A DNA stretch of 36,461 nt from Plesiocystis pacifica SIR-1 (GCF_000170895.1 NZ_ABCS01000094.1:1-36461), one strand, 5' to 3'. Counted from the stretch's first letter, positions 7,845-16,367 are shown. Notes: a model not told the origin generated them from the letters alone. Translations and numbers: made by a program.

Positions 7845-8089
7845 GCCAGACAAGTGCCACGGACCGCGTGAACCGATCGCGCGCACCGACGATCCACGGG
7901 CTCAGGCGAAGCGCTCGCGGGGGTAGGCCACGATGTCGCGCGACTCGGGCACCCAGCGACTCGACGGAGCCACTCATCGCTGCGCTCGGTTGTCGTCGCA
8001 CGCGAAGAAGAGGCATCCGATGTCGAAGCCGCCACCGCCAAAGCCGGACTCGAACATCAGGTACAGAAATTCGTGCTCGATGCTGCTGC

Positions 8090-8119
8090 TTGTAAAATCT
8101 GCACCCCCTCCCCTACACT
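8090..8119 (+). promoter_or_regulatory. promoter of the Cys-rich lipoprotein gene
   Basis: TTGTAA (8090-8095) and TACACT (8114-8119) lie 18 nt apart. The expected start of transcription is near 8126, where GTG begins a four-codon frame ending TGA at 8138-8140, one base before the real GTG start at 8142. This is the only clear signal in the 297-nt divergent space 7845-8141. Confidence 0.5.
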
Positions 8120-8141
8120 CTCGCCGTGGGTGGAGTCTGAG

Positions 8142-9785
8142 GTGATACCGAATACAAATCCAAATACCATCTCCCCACTCTTCGTGATTGCGTGCACCCT
8201 CGTCGCGGTGTGCTGCCTGAGCGCTTGTCTGCCCTCCCCCATGGCCGCCGAGGCCGGAGCGGAAGACGGCGAAGAGGACGGCGAAGAAGTCCCCTGCGAC
8301 CCGGCGGGGACCAGCACGGGCTGCTCCGCCGAGGACATCATCTCGCTGGACTTCGACATCGACCCCGACTCGGCTCCGATCGTCGCGGGGCAACGACTCG
8401 AGGACGTGTACGCGGACTACGGGGTGAGCATCTCCGTCCTCGATGGAGGAGACGGCGCCATCGCGTTCGCCTCCTCGGATCCCGACGGCGCCTCCGTCGA
8501 CAACGACCCGGACCTCGGGACCCCCAACGAGGCCTACGGCGGCCCCGGCGAGGGCAGCTCTGGGGCGTCGAACACCGTGGCTCAGCACAACTTGCTGATC
8601 GCCGCCGAGAACCTCGACGACGAGGACGAGGACGGGATCGTCGATGAGCCCGACGACGCCGGCAGCGGCGCGACCCTCCGCTTCGCCTTCGACGCCCCGG
8701 TCTGCCTCCACTCGCTGGTGATGATCGACATCGACGACGGGGAGCACGTCGAGTTCACGCTGACCCACGCTGGGGTGCTCGAGCCCAGCGACTTCGTCAT
8801 CGACGGCCAGGGCGACAACTCGCGCGTCGAGGTCGACTTCACTCAGGAGCTCGGGGCAGACGCCTGCGAGGTGTCCGAGCTGACCATGAGGCTGACGGGC
8901 AGCGGCGGCATCGACGACCTCGGCTTTTGCGACAACGCCTGCGACGACGACGAACCCAGCGACGCCTGCCCGCTCGTGGTCGAGTGCGTGGAGGACTGCG
9001 AGGACCTCAGCTGCGTCAGCGCGTGCTACTCGACCGGCTCCGTGGGCCCCGTCCTCGAGGCCAGCGCCCTGGTGAACTGCATCACCGACGCCGGCTGCGA
9101 CCTCGACGACGCCCCGTGCATCGAGGCCAGCTGCGGGGTCGAGGCCTACGAGTGCATGCACGGGCCGATGACTTGCGCCGAGCTCGCGGTCTGCGTCGAG
9201 CTGTGCGGCGGCGACGAGGACTGCCAGGCGAGCTGCGCCTACGAGTCCACGAGCCTCGCGCAGCCCCAGCTCGAGGCCCTGCAAGCGTGCGCGAGCGACA
9301 ACGACTGCCAGGACCAGAGCTGCCTCGAGGAGCAGTGCCCAGCCGAGCTCTACACCTGCACGAGCGGGCTGAGCGACGACTACTCCTGCCCGCTCGCGGC
9401 CGACTGCGTCCTGGGCTGCAACAACGACCCGGTCTGTGAGATCAACTGCCAGCCCATCGCGCCCGAGACCCAGCCAGAGCTCGACTCGCTCGTGGCCTGC
9501 GCTGAGCTCAACGAATGCGACGGATTCGGATGTACGATCGAGTTCTGTCCCCAGGAGTGGGGCATGTGCGCCTCCGGCGACCAGACCTGCGTCGAGTCCC
9601 TGGCCTGTCTCCAAAGCTGCTACGACGAGCCGCTTTGCGAGGCCAACTGCTTCAACCAGGCGCAGATGCCCGACCTGTTCTTCCTCGACCAGCTCCTCGC
9701 TTGCATCGCCGTCAACGGCTGCGAGGACCAGGACTGCATCGAGGACCAGTGCGGCGACGCCCTCGCCGTCTGCGAGGGCGGCTGA
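8142..9785 (+). CDS. lipoprotein with four Cys-rich repeats
   Basis: The GTG at 8142 has GGAG 6 nt upstream (8132-8135) and gives a 547-residue product. A hydrophobic segment ends in lipobox LSAC (Cys29), but the n-region has no Lys or Arg, which is unusual. Residues 50-260 look like an extracellular beta-sandwich with acidic loops (DIDDGEHVEFTLTH), possibly calcium-binding. From about residue 270 there are four repeats of roughly 65-75 residues with a shared Cys frame: C-P/A, C-x3-C, C-x3-C, a helix with Leu, then CxxDxDC-like pairs and an EExC end. The Cys frame suggests disulfide-bonded three-helix modules on the cell surface. Nothing indicates an enzyme. An ATG at 8073 would put 23 non-signal residues in front and lies upstream of the promoter. 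Confidence 0.82.
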   Translation: MIPNTNPNTISPLFVIACTLVAVCCLSACLPSPMAAEAGAEDGEEDGEEVPCDPAGTSTGCSAEDIISLDFDIDPDSAPIVAGQRLEDVYADYGVSISVLDGGDGAIAFASSDPDGASVDNDPDLGTPNEAYGGPGEGSSGASNTVAQHNLLIAAENLDDEDEDGIVDEPDDAGSGATLRFAFDAPVCLHSLVMIDIDDGEHVEFTLTHAGVLEPSDFVIDGQGDNSRVEVDFTQELGADACEVSELTMRLTGSGGIDDLGFCDNACDDDEPSDACPLVVECVEDCEDLSCVSACYSTGSVGPVLEASALVNCITDAGCDLDDAPCIEASCGVEAYECMHGPMTCAELAVCVELCGGDEDCQASCAYESTSLAQPQLEALQACASDNDCQDQSCLEEQCPAELYTCTSGLSDDYSCPLAADCVLGCNNDPVCEINCQPIAPETQPELDSLVACAELNECDGFGCTIEFCPQEWGMCASGDQTCVESLACLQSCYDEPLCEANCFNQAQMPDLFFLDQLLACIAVNGCEDQDCIEDQCGDALAVCEGG

Positions 9786-9811
9786 GCGCCGCCGTCGATC
9801 GACGCGAGTCT

Positions 9812-10297
9812 CTACCCGAGCGCGTTGACGCAGTAGGCCGCCCCGCTCACGGTCACGCCCTTGCCCTCTTCGATGTCGAGGCTCTCGACCACGCCGTCCT
9901 CGACCCGCATCGAAAAGCGCTTGCCCCGGACGCCGAGGCCCGCCGCGCCGATGTCCTGGTCCAGGCCCATGGCCTTGGTGAAGCCGGCGTCCCAGTCGGC
10001 CAGCATGCGGACCTTGCCGTCCGCCCCGTGCTCGCTGCCCCAGGCCTGCATCACGAAAGGATCGTTGACCGACAGGCAGATGATCTCGTCGACGCCCTTG
10101 GCCTTGATCGCCTCGGCGTTCTCGACGAAGCCCGGCAGGTGCTCCTTGGAGCAGGTCGGCGTGTAGGCGCCGGGGACCGAGAACAGCACGACGCTGCGCC
10201 CCGCGAACAGCTCCTCGCTGCTGACCTCACCGAGGCCCTCTGCGGTGAGCTGCTTGAACCGGGCCGCGGGAATCTTGTCTCCAACCTTGATGCTCAT
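9812..10297 (-). CDS. peroxiredoxin, Prx5/hybrid type
   Basis: The 161-residue cytoplasmic protein reduces hydrogen peroxide and organic hydroperoxides. It carries the Prx5-family active site PGAYTPTCS with peroxidatic Cys49, Thr46 and Pro42. An Arg in RGKRFSM (about 127-128) completes the site. Other cysteines are Cys74 and Cys156, close to the C terminus. Cys156 could be the resolving residue, but its position differs from human Prx5, so 1-Cys action is possible. There is no fused glutaredoxin domain. The length fits the family. It lies 62 nt downstream of pilY1 on the same strand but has its own -10 box, so it is probably transcribed separately. Confidence 0.93.
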   Translation of the reverse strand: MSIKVGDKIPAARFKQLTAEGLGEVSSEELFAGRSVVLFSVPGAYTPTCSKEHLPGFVENAEAIKAKGVDEIICLSVNDPFVMQAWGSEHGADGKVRMLADWDAGFTKAMGLDQDIGAAGLGVRGKRFSMRVEDGVVESLDIEEGKGVTVSGAAYCVNALG

Positions 10298-10306
10298 GTC
10301 GCCGGC

Positions 10307-10315
10307 AACCTAGCA
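10307..10315 (-). promoter_or_regulatory. extended -10 box of the peroxiredoxin gene
   Basis: TGCTAGGTT on the minus strand is an extended -10 element (TG-n-TANNNT) ending 9 nt before the ATG at 10297. The same 8-mer GTGCTAGG stands at the identical distance from the pilX start. The leader would be 0-3 nt. No Shine-Dalgarno is present. Confidence 0.5.
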
Positions 10316-10359
10316 CGCGGCCAGGCGGCCCCCGCTCCCCCGCTGCCTGAGGGGGCAGA

Positions 10360-13300
10360 CTACAGCGGAATTTCGAGGGGGGAGAAGCCGTCGAGCATGC
10401 CCATGCCGGTCTTGACCGACTGCACCGCGCCGATCGCCGGCGGGTCGACGTTGGGGTCGCAGGGCGAGGTCGAGGGCGCGTTGAGCTTGGGCCCGCAGTT
10501 GTCCCCCTCGCACAGGACCTGCTCGACGACCGCCGCGCTCAGGGCCGCGGAGGCCCCGAAGCCGTCGCCGTAGTCCGAGGGCAGGGCGTAGCCCGAGGTG
10601 AAGTCGAAGCTGTTGTCGCCCTCGACCACGAGGCGGAAGGTGATCTCGTAGGTCGCCCCCGGATCCCGCAGCCACTCGTCGTTGTCCTCGTCGTACCAGC
10701 GCTCGTCGCAGCTGGCCTCCCCAGGCTCGTAGATGGTGTAGGTCACGTAGTAGACCTCCACGTCGAGCTGCTCGTCGCCATCGAGCACGCCGGTGACCCG
10801 AATCATCGGCGCCCGCAGGGGTCGGGCGGCCTTGGAGAACACCCGCGTCTCGGTCTCCTCGTCCCCGTTGGGGTAGACGATGGTCCGCGTGCGCTCGATG
10901 GTGCTCAGCGGCAAGCGCATGAAGCTCGGGCTGGCCCCCGGCAGCGTGGTCACGCCGTTGTTGGGGATGGCGAAGCCCGCCGCGCCGTCGGCCCGGTGGT
11001 CGTCCGCGAGCAGGTAGAGGCTGCTGTGGAAGTCGTTGCTCCCGTCGCCGCCGTCGATGCTGTCGTCGTTGGGGCTGCCGCTGACCATGGCGATCAGGAA
11101 CTGATCGCGGTCGGACATCGGCAACAGCGTGCCCGGGTCGTCGATGTCGTCGATGCGGTTGTTGGCCGCGACCGCTGGCGGGAAGGTGAACACGTCGCCC
11201 TTGTTTCCGTTGGGCCCGATCGCAGCGATCGAGCAGCTGAAGTCGCTGGTGCCCTGGCAGGCCGGGAAGCGGAAGGCCTCCGTGGCCACGGCGAAGCCCT
11301 CGTTGTTGACTGGCCAGGTCCCCCCGCTGTCGGCCGCGTGCGGGAAGCTGCTGACGTTGGTGGACTCGGCCCCGACGTCCCAGCGGAACAGGCGGCCGGC
11401 GGGGTCGGTGATGTAGGCCTCCTGCATCTCGCCCCAGTAGCGCGACAGGCAGTGCGAGCCCACGGCGATGTCCGTGACCGCGGTGACGTCGTCGAGCGCG
11501 TCGTAGGTCGTGCCCTCGGCCGGCAGCGGGATCAGGGCCTTGGACACCAGGGTCTCGCCCGTGGCCGCGTCGACCATCCACATGGTCCGGCCGCGCTCGT
11601 CCTCGCCGGCGCCCTCGCGGTAGCCGCTGCCGAACACCAGGTAGGCCTTGGGCTCCACGGACATCTCGTCGTTGGGCACGGCGTAGGTCACCGCCGGGCG
11701 CGACCAGGTCTCGCCCAGGGTGTCTTCGTAGTCCTCGTGGATCGAGGCCGTGCTCGTGGTCCACAGGATCTCGAAGGGGTCGTCGGGGCGGCCCATGTGC
11801 GAGACGTCCATGGCCACGATCTGGCTGCCGCCCGGCCCCAGGCCGAACACCGCCGCGTGCCGCCACTTGCTCGCGGTCTCGTCGTAGATGATCGCCGTGT
11901 TGACCGTCGCCGCGAGGCCGAACACGTGCTCGTCGAGGGCGTCGGGCTGGCCGAAGTTCTCGACGCCGTTGACCGAGAGCACCCGGGCGTTGTTGAGCAG
12001 CTCCATGGGCACGAAGCCGAAGATCTCGTTGCCGCTGTTGTAGTGGAAGGCGTGCAGGATGCCGAAGTCGTCGCCGACCAGCACGGCCTCGGTGTACTCG
12101 TAGTAGTCGCTGCCCCCGCCGGCGAGCTCCCACGCCTGGGCGCTGAAGGCCTTGAGGCTGCTGGGCACGTCGTCGCCCTGGGCGTTGCGCCGACCCGCGC
12201 AGTGCGGGTCCGCGATGCCCACGCTGGGCAGGAAGTTGCTGTCCTGCTGAGCCACGCGACGAATCAGCACCGGCGCCGAATTGGCCAGGGCCGGCAGCTT
12301 CCAGTCGCCGACCATGTCCTTGCCGTGGAGGTACTCCGCCATGGCCTGGATCTCCACGCTCTCGTCCCCGGACGTGAGCGCCGGCTCGATCTTGCCGTCG
12401 TCGTTGAGCGCCATGATCAGCGCCTCGAACTCGGGCGTGACCGAGCCGGCGTCCATGATCTTGATCTTCTCGTTGGCGAAGCCGTGGGTGTAGAGCTTGC
12501 GCTCGCTCCACGTCGTCTGCTCGAGGCAGACGCCCGCGTCCCACACCCGCCCGAGGGCGCAGGGGCCGTAGGTCTCCTGCTCGAGGGTGTCGAGGGGCAG
12601 CGTCGCCACGTTCTCGCAGTAGTCCGCGAGCTGGCCAGGGTTGTCCGGGTCCTCGTCGGTGCAGCCTTGGCGGGCGACGTGGCCGGCCCAGGACTCGCTC
12701 TCGGTCCACGACTCGATGGTGGTCTGGGCCGCGACGTTGTTGGAGTTGGGGTCGTTGGGGTCGGCGAGCTGAAAGTCGCTCGCAACCGTGGGCGTGCCGC
12801 CGGGGATGTCGGTGTCGAGGATCGTGTTGATGATCCCCGCGAGCACCGTCTCGAGCTCCTCGTGGTCGCTGGCCAGGTAGGCGCAGTCGTTGGCCGGGTC
12901 CTCCGGGTTGCGGCAGGTGTCCCAGTTGAACAGCTCGTTGCCGCCGTCGCAGGGGGTCGGGATGCTGTCCGCGCCCGAGGCCGCGCACGCCATCTCGTGC
13001 ACGCGCTCGAACTTCAGCGGGTCCGAGGCCACGCCGTCGGAGAAGGCCACGAAGTAGGTCTTCACGCCCAGGATGCGCCGGATGCTGCGCATGCGCTCGT
13101 AGAGCTTCGCGCCGCCTTGCTTCCACCACGGGTCCGGCTGGCCGTCGGTCACGACGATCATGCTCAGCGGAGCACACATCGCGCTCTGGTCGTGGACGCG
13201 CATGAACGCGAGGTAAGAGGCGATGGTCGGGTGCGCGAAGGGGGCGTTGCTCATGGTCAGCGCCGGCTTCGGCCCGGTGATCTTCCCCTGGTTGTCGGTC

Positions 13301-14529
13301 TTGATCAGGTACTCGGTCACGCCCATGGCCACGGCCATCGGCGTGCCGCCGGTGACGTCGGCACCGCCCGCGTACATCTCGTCGACCGCGCCCATCAACA
13401 TGACGTTCGCGTCCGCCTCGGTCAGCGGGCCCTTGTCGGCCGCGTCGATGGCCGGGTTGTTGATGACCTCGTCGGAGTAAAAGGGCGCGTAGAGGGAGGC
13501 GCCCACCCACTGGTCACGACGGGTCACGCCGAGGCGGTGAATCCCGTCGTCCTCGTCCTTGCAGTTGCCGTTGTCGTCGCACTCTTGGTGCTCGAAGTCG
13601 TCGACGCTCTGGCCGTCGTAGAAGCTGTAGCCCGGGTTTCCGTCGACGTAGGGCCAGTAGTAGAAGTCGTGGCCGCAGACCTCGGCCTGCTTGTCCCCGT
13701 CGTTGTTGCCCCAATCGCCGAAGGAGCCGAGGGCGATGGCCTCTTGGTTGGGGTCCGAGCAATTCAAGTTGGCCCGGCGGCCCAAAAAGCGCGGGAAGAA
13801 CTGGACCTTGCGGGTGTAGTTGGCCGGGTCCATGTAGGCGCCGAGGTTGGACTCGGTCACGTAGAGCGGCTGGTCCGGCAGCTCGGCGTCGCTGTCGTTG
13901 GGCATCGAGAAGCCGCCCAGGTCGTCGTGGCGCAGGTAGGGGAAGGGCCGGTTGTCGCCGCACAGCAGCCAAAAGCCCTGGCCGCCGAAGGCGTTGCTGG
14001 CCGGCTTCCACTGCGTCGAGTAGGGCTGGTTGACGTTCTCGATCCAGGTGAAGCGCTTGTCCTCGTCGGTGTCCTCGTCGACGCAGGGATCCGGGACCTC
14101 GGAGGCCTTGGTCGGGGGCAGCGCGGTGCCGAAGGTCATCAGGCCAAACTCCGCCGCGCCCGCGTTGTCCTCGATGAGCAGCTGGATGACCTTGCGCGCG
14201 GCGTGAATCCGGCTTTGCAAGAAGCCCGCGTTCTCGTTCTCGCAGTTGTCCCACCAACACTTGGTGTTGGGGTAGGTCGCGTTGGGCAGGTAGGTGTCGT
14301 CCATCGCCATCGAGCCCGAGTTGTCGAGCACGAAGAGCACGCGCGGCGGCACCTGACCAAAGCTCTTGCCGTGGACGATGTAGAAGGGGTCGAGCTTGGC
14401 CTCGGTCTCGCCTGGGCGCGCCAGCAAGCCGAGCGCGAGGATCGCCAGGCCGAGCAGGCGCACGGCCGTCGCCAGGGCGCGGCCTCGAGGCCCGCGCGCC
14501 CACTGTCGATGCGTCGAAGGGGTCGTCAT
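10360..14529 (-). CDS. pilY1: PilY1-like type IV pilus tip adhesin (vWA plus beta-propeller)
   Basis: The 1389-residue protein is a PilY1/PilC-family pilus assembly and adhesion factor, exported and placed at the pilus tip or outer membrane. A signal peptide (about residues 1-43) is followed by a von Willebrand A domain with MIDAS-like VLFVLDNSGSM (Asp69, Ser71, Ser73), running to about 500. The PilY-type beta-propeller follows at about 650-1100, marked by LVGDDFGILHAFHYNSG, PMELLNN, AAVFGLGPGGSQIVAMDV, WSRPAV and YLVFGSGYREG. It ends with an acidic, Cys-containing region. ATG 14529 is chosen because GAGGA stands 8 nt before it and it lies just after the pilX stop (11-nt gap). It is co-transcribed with pilX. 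Confidence 0.93.
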   Translation of the reverse strand: MTTPSTHRQWARGPRGRALATAVRLLGLAILALGLLARPGETEAKLDPFYIVHGKSFGQVPPRVLFVLDNSGSMAMDDTYLPNATYPNTKCWWDNCENENAGFLQSRIHAARKVIQLLIEDNAGAAEFGLMTFGTALPPTKASEVPDPCVDEDTDEDKRFTWIENVNQPYSTQWKPASNAFGGQGFWLLCGDNRPFPYLRHDDLGGFSMPNDSDAELPDQPLYVTESNLGAYMDPANYTRKVQFFPRFLGRRANLNCSDPNQEAIALGSFGDWGNNDGDKQAEVCGHDFYYWPYVDGNPGYSFYDGQSVDDFEHQECDDNGNCKDEDDGIHRLGVTRRDQWVGASLYAPFYSDEVINNPAIDAADKGPLTEADANVMLMGAVDEMYAGGADVTGGTPMAVAMGVTEYLIKTDNQGKITGPKPALTMSNAPFAHPTIASYLAFMRVHDQSAMCAPLSMIVVTDGQPDPWWKQGGAKLYERMRSIRRILGVKTYFVAFSDGVASDPLKFERVHEMACAASGADSIPTPCDGGNELFNWDTCRNPEDPANDCAYLASDHEELETVLAGIINTILDTDIPGGTPTVASDFQLADPNDPNSNNVAAQTTIESWTESESWAGHVARQGCTDEDPDNPGQLADYCENVATLPLDTLEQETYGPCALGRVWDAGVCLEQTTWSERKLYTHGFANEKIKIMDAGSVTPEFEALIMALNDDGKIEPALTSGDESVEIQAMAEYLHGKDMVGDWKLPALANSAPVLIRRVAQQDSNFLPSVGIADPHCAGRRNAQGDDVPSSLKAFSAQAWELAGGGSDYYEYTEAVLVGDDFGILHAFHYNSGNEIFGFVPMELLNNARVLSVNGVENFGQPDALDEHVFGLAATVNTAIIYDETASKWRHAAVFGLGPGGSQIVAMDVSHMGRPDDPFEILWTTSTASIHEDYEDTLGETWSRPAVTYAVPNDEMSVEPKAYLVFGSGYREGAGEDERGRTMWMVDAATGETLVSKALIPLPAEGTTYDALDDVTAVTDIAVGSHCLSRYWGEMQEAYITDPAGRLFRWDVGAESTNVSSFPHAADSGGTWPVNNEGFAVATEAFRFPACQGTSDFSCSIAAIGPNGNKGDVFTFPPAVAANNRIDDIDDPGTLLPMSDRDQFLIAMVSGSPNDDSIDGGDGSNDFHSSLYLLADDHRADGAAGFAIPNNGVTTLPGASPSFMRLPLSTIERTRTIVYPNGDEETETRVFSKAARPLRAPMIRVTGVLDGDEQLDVEVYYVTYTIYEPGEASCDERWYDEDNDEWLRDPGATYEITFRLVVEGDNSFDFTSGYALPSDYGDGFGASAALSAAVVEQVLCEGDNCGPKLNAPSTSPCDPNVDPPAIGAVQSVKTGMGMLDGFSPLEIPL

Positions 14530-14540
14530 CGTTTTGGTCC

Positions 14541-15341
14541 TCACTGCAGGAAGTTCTCGACGCAGACGTCGGCCATCACGTTGTCGTTGTTGTGCCCGCC
14601 GCCGTAACCAATGTCCGGCGTGGCCATGTTCCACGAGGACTTGTCGTCGGCGAGGGCGAGCACGAATTCTTGTTCGACGGCGACGGTCGAGTTGCCGACC
14701 GTGGCCATCGCCGTCAGCACCACCCGGTTGTCGCCGTCGATGATCCAGCTGCCGCTGCCCTCGGAGCTGTCGGCCATGGCGTCGGCGGAGTTGTTGCGCA
14801 CCCACAGGCTGACCCGGGCGTGGGGGTCGGCGTTGTCGAGCAAGTTGCGCAGCGGGACGTTGGCCCAGTCGACGAGGTTGCCCTGGGCGTCGGGCAGGCG
14901 GAGGATGGCGCCCTGGCGCATGCACGGGCGCCCGGAGCAGTCGGACTTGCCCGTGACCCAGCGGTTCTTTTGCCCGGTCGCGGGCACGTTGGCGGCCCCG
15001 CCTCCGCCCGGGATGCAGTCCTCGAAGGCCGAGGCGCAGATCTCCGGGTCACCGGCCGGGTTGTGGCCGGCCAGGGCCTCGTCGACGACGGCCTGGAGCG
15101 AGCCGCCCTTGACGGCCTCGCGCAGCTGCGCGGCTCCGAGGTCGATGGTCGCTTGGGCGGACATCAGGGCCCGCTCGCGGGACACGACGGCGTTGGCTTG
15201 GCTCAGCTCTCGATTGGCCGAGCGAATCACGAGGATGCTGACGGTCAGCATGGAGACCGTCAGCAGCATCACGCTCACCATCGTCGCGCCACGGGCGGCG
15301 CGGCGCTTCGAGAGCGGCATTCGAAAATCCAAGCGAGTCAC
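14541..15341 (-). CDS. pilX: PilX-like minor pilin / pilus assembly protein
   Basis: The 266-residue protein has the PilX N-terminal pattern: a basic start, then RGATMVSVMLLTVSMLTVS, a membrane helix (about 18-41), and an amphipathic helix SANRELSQANAVVSRERA. In the family this protein works with PilY1 to prime type IV pilus assembly at the inner membrane. The canonical prepilin cleavage motif with Glu5 is not obvious, as usual for PilX_N proteins. Start GTG 15341 follows an extended -10 box; an internal ATG at 15320 would keep the helix and is possible. No pilV, pilW or fimT neighbours are present, unlike the usual minor pilin cluster. Confidence 0.85.
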   Translation of the reverse strand: MTRLDFRMPLSKRRAARGATMVSVMLLTVSMLTVSILVIRSANRELSQANAVVSRERALMSAQATIDLGAAQLREAVKGGSLQAVVDEALAGHNPAGDPEICASAFEDCIPGGGGAANVPATGQKNRWVTGKSDCSGRPCMRQGAILRLPDAQGNLVDWANVPLRNLLDNADPHARVSLWVRNNSADAMADSSEGSGSWIIDGDNRVVLTAMATVGNSTVAVEQEFVLALADDKSSWNMATPDIGYGGGHNNDNVMADVCVENFLQ

Positions 15342-15350
15342 AACGGCTAA

Positions 15351-15359
15351 ACCCTAGCA
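15351..15359 (-). promoter_or_regulatory. extended -10 box of pilX-pilY1
   Basis: TGCTAGGGT on the minus strand ends 9 nt before the GTG at 15341, the same element and spacing as before the peroxiredoxin gene. It predicts a leader of 0-3 nt. A second possible start lies about 200 nt upstream. Confidence 0.45.
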
Positions 15360-15418
15360 CGACTCCGCGAAGCCATTCGCCATAGTCCAGTCTCATTTTG
15401 ACCGCATCCTCCATCGCG

Positions 15419-15498
15419 CTCCCAGGCCACACGATGGGTTTGGGAGTCACTCAAAAGCCGGTTTTTATCCGGTGGGGGCCACGATTTCTTGGCCCCAC
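15419..15498 (-). other. hairpin cluster upstream of pilX
   Basis: Three inverted repeats stand close together: CTCCCA (15419-15424) with TGGGAG (15441-15446), CCGG (15458-15461) with CCGG (15469-15472), and a strong stem of GGGGCCA (15475-15481) with TGGCCCC (15490-15496) extended past a bulged G. They lie in the 435-nt gene-free stretch 15361-15795, which is clearly AT-richer than its surroundings and codes for nothing recognisable. Confidence 0.45.
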
Positions 15499-15546
15499 CC
15501 TTCCTCAGACACACAGCATCCACCATCTGACTACACACCCTCACTC

Positions 15547-15552
15547 ATCATA
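15547..15552 (-). promoter_or_regulatory. possible distal -10 box for pilX
   Basis: TATGAT on the minus strand lies in the AT-rich part of the gap. No good -35 hexamer stands at 17-18 nt. If used, the pilX transcript would carry a leader of about 200 nt containing the hairpin cluster. Confidence 0.3.
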
Positions 15553-15730
15553 CTTTTTCATTTTTTACATAGACCATCACCTCAAAGTGGTTGCAGCTGT
15601 GGTCAGCTCCGCTCCCAATGGATTCAGCGGCCTCAAAACACAGCCCAGACTGACATCCGAGAGGCTCGGCAATGCGCCTCCCCCATCGGCCTCGCAAGCT
15701 TTTGCCAGACCGGTCTCGAGCTATGAAATC

Positions 15731-15771
15731 GTTGCAGAGCGCTTCGCGTTCGCTACGCGTTGCCCTGCAAC
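15731..15771 (-). terminator. long imperfect hairpin after the VOC gene
   Basis: GTTGCAG (15731-15737) pairs with CTGCAAC (15765-15771), with further pairing inside (GC/GC, and CGCG 15745-15748 with CGCG 15756-15759). It begins 25 nt beyond the VOC stop codon and probably ends that transcript. Its shape also resembles a REP-type element. Confidence 0.5.
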
Positions 15772-15795
15772 GCCCACATTCGCGCCTGCGCGCGT

Positions 15796-16212
15796 TTAGG
15801 CCCGCACGGTCGGGATGTGGACGATCTGGACTTTGTTGCCCGAAGGATCGAAGAGATAAAAGCTCGTCGCCCCGTCGCGGTGGGTGCGCGGCGCGTTGAG
15901 GATCTCCGCGCCGCAGCTACCGCCCAGCTCCTGCACCCGCGCATGCCAAGCCTCCACGGCGGCCGCGCTCGGGACGATGAAGCCGAGGTGATCGATGGGC
16001 GAGTGGCTGCGATCGACGGTCTCGACCCGATGCAGCGCGAGGTTGTCCCGCCCCGAGCTCAGGTAGACCGCGTTCGCATCGGGCTGCCAGTCCACGCCCA
16101 TGCCCATCACGTCCCGGTAGAAGCGGAAGGTCGCGTCGTAGCGCTCGCTCGGGATCTGCAGGGCCAGGTGCCACAGTCCAAGGCTCGGGGGGAGGCTGCT
16201 CGACTCGCTCAC
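15796..16212 (-). CDS. VOC family protein (glyoxalase/dioxygenase-like)
   Basis: From GTG 16212 the product has 138 residues with two beta-alpha-beta-beta-beta units, the vicinal oxygen chelate fold. Markers are WHLALQIPSERYDATFRFY near the N terminus, HLGFIVPSAAAVEAW in the middle and FYLFDPSGNKVQI at the end. Likely metal-binding positions are His15, His75 and the residue at 129. That last position is usually Glu but is Gln here, so metal choice or activity may differ. The substrate cannot be named. A TTG at 16230 would add 6 residues; GTG 16212 is preferred because a -10-like TATGAC stands exactly 6 nt before it. Confidence 0.85.
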   Translation of the reverse strand: MSESSSLPPSLGLWHLALQIPSERYDATFRFYRDVMGMGVDWQPDANAVYLSSGRDNLALHRVETVDRSHSPIDHLGFIVPSAAAVEAWHARVQELGGSCGAEILNAPRTHRDGATSFYLFDPSGNKVQIVHIPTVRA

Positions 16213-16218
16213 GGCAGC

Positions 16219-16224
16219 GTCATA
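16219..16224 (-). promoter_or_regulatory. -10-like box of the VOC gene
   Basis: TATGAC on the minus strand ends 6 nt before the GTG at 16212, giving the leaderless geometry seen at 26063 and 27846. The last base is C rather than T, so this is the weakest member of the set. Confidence 0.35.
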
Positions 16225-16310
16225 CCCCAATCTCCCGCGCGCCCGCTCCCCCCTCCCCTACCACGCAGAGCCCGTGTCAGCGCGCAGGAACCGCCACGTG
16301 AGGGGAGCCG

Positions 16311-16340
16311 TAGACGCCGCCGTCGGGACCTGGATATAAA
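16311..16340 (+). promoter_or_regulatory. promoter of the TPR lipoprotein gene
   Basis: TAGACG (16311-16316) and TATAAA (16335-16340) stand 18 nt apart, the best sigma-70-like pair in the window. Transcription would begin near 16347, about 21 nt before the ATG at 16368. Confidence 0.55.
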
Positions 16341-16367
16341 GCCGGGCCCGCTGCGAAAGCTGCCTCC

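Noticed and set aside
10310..13510. 1066-codon minus-strand frame overlapping pilY1
   Set aside because: It is the wrong frame of the same gene, rich in Arg/Gly/Pro, and has no domain.
10996..14607. 1203-codon reading frame antisense to pilY1
   Set aside because: The protein is low-complexity Val/Gly/Arg text with no domain; the opposite strand encodes a clear vWA plus PilY propeller.
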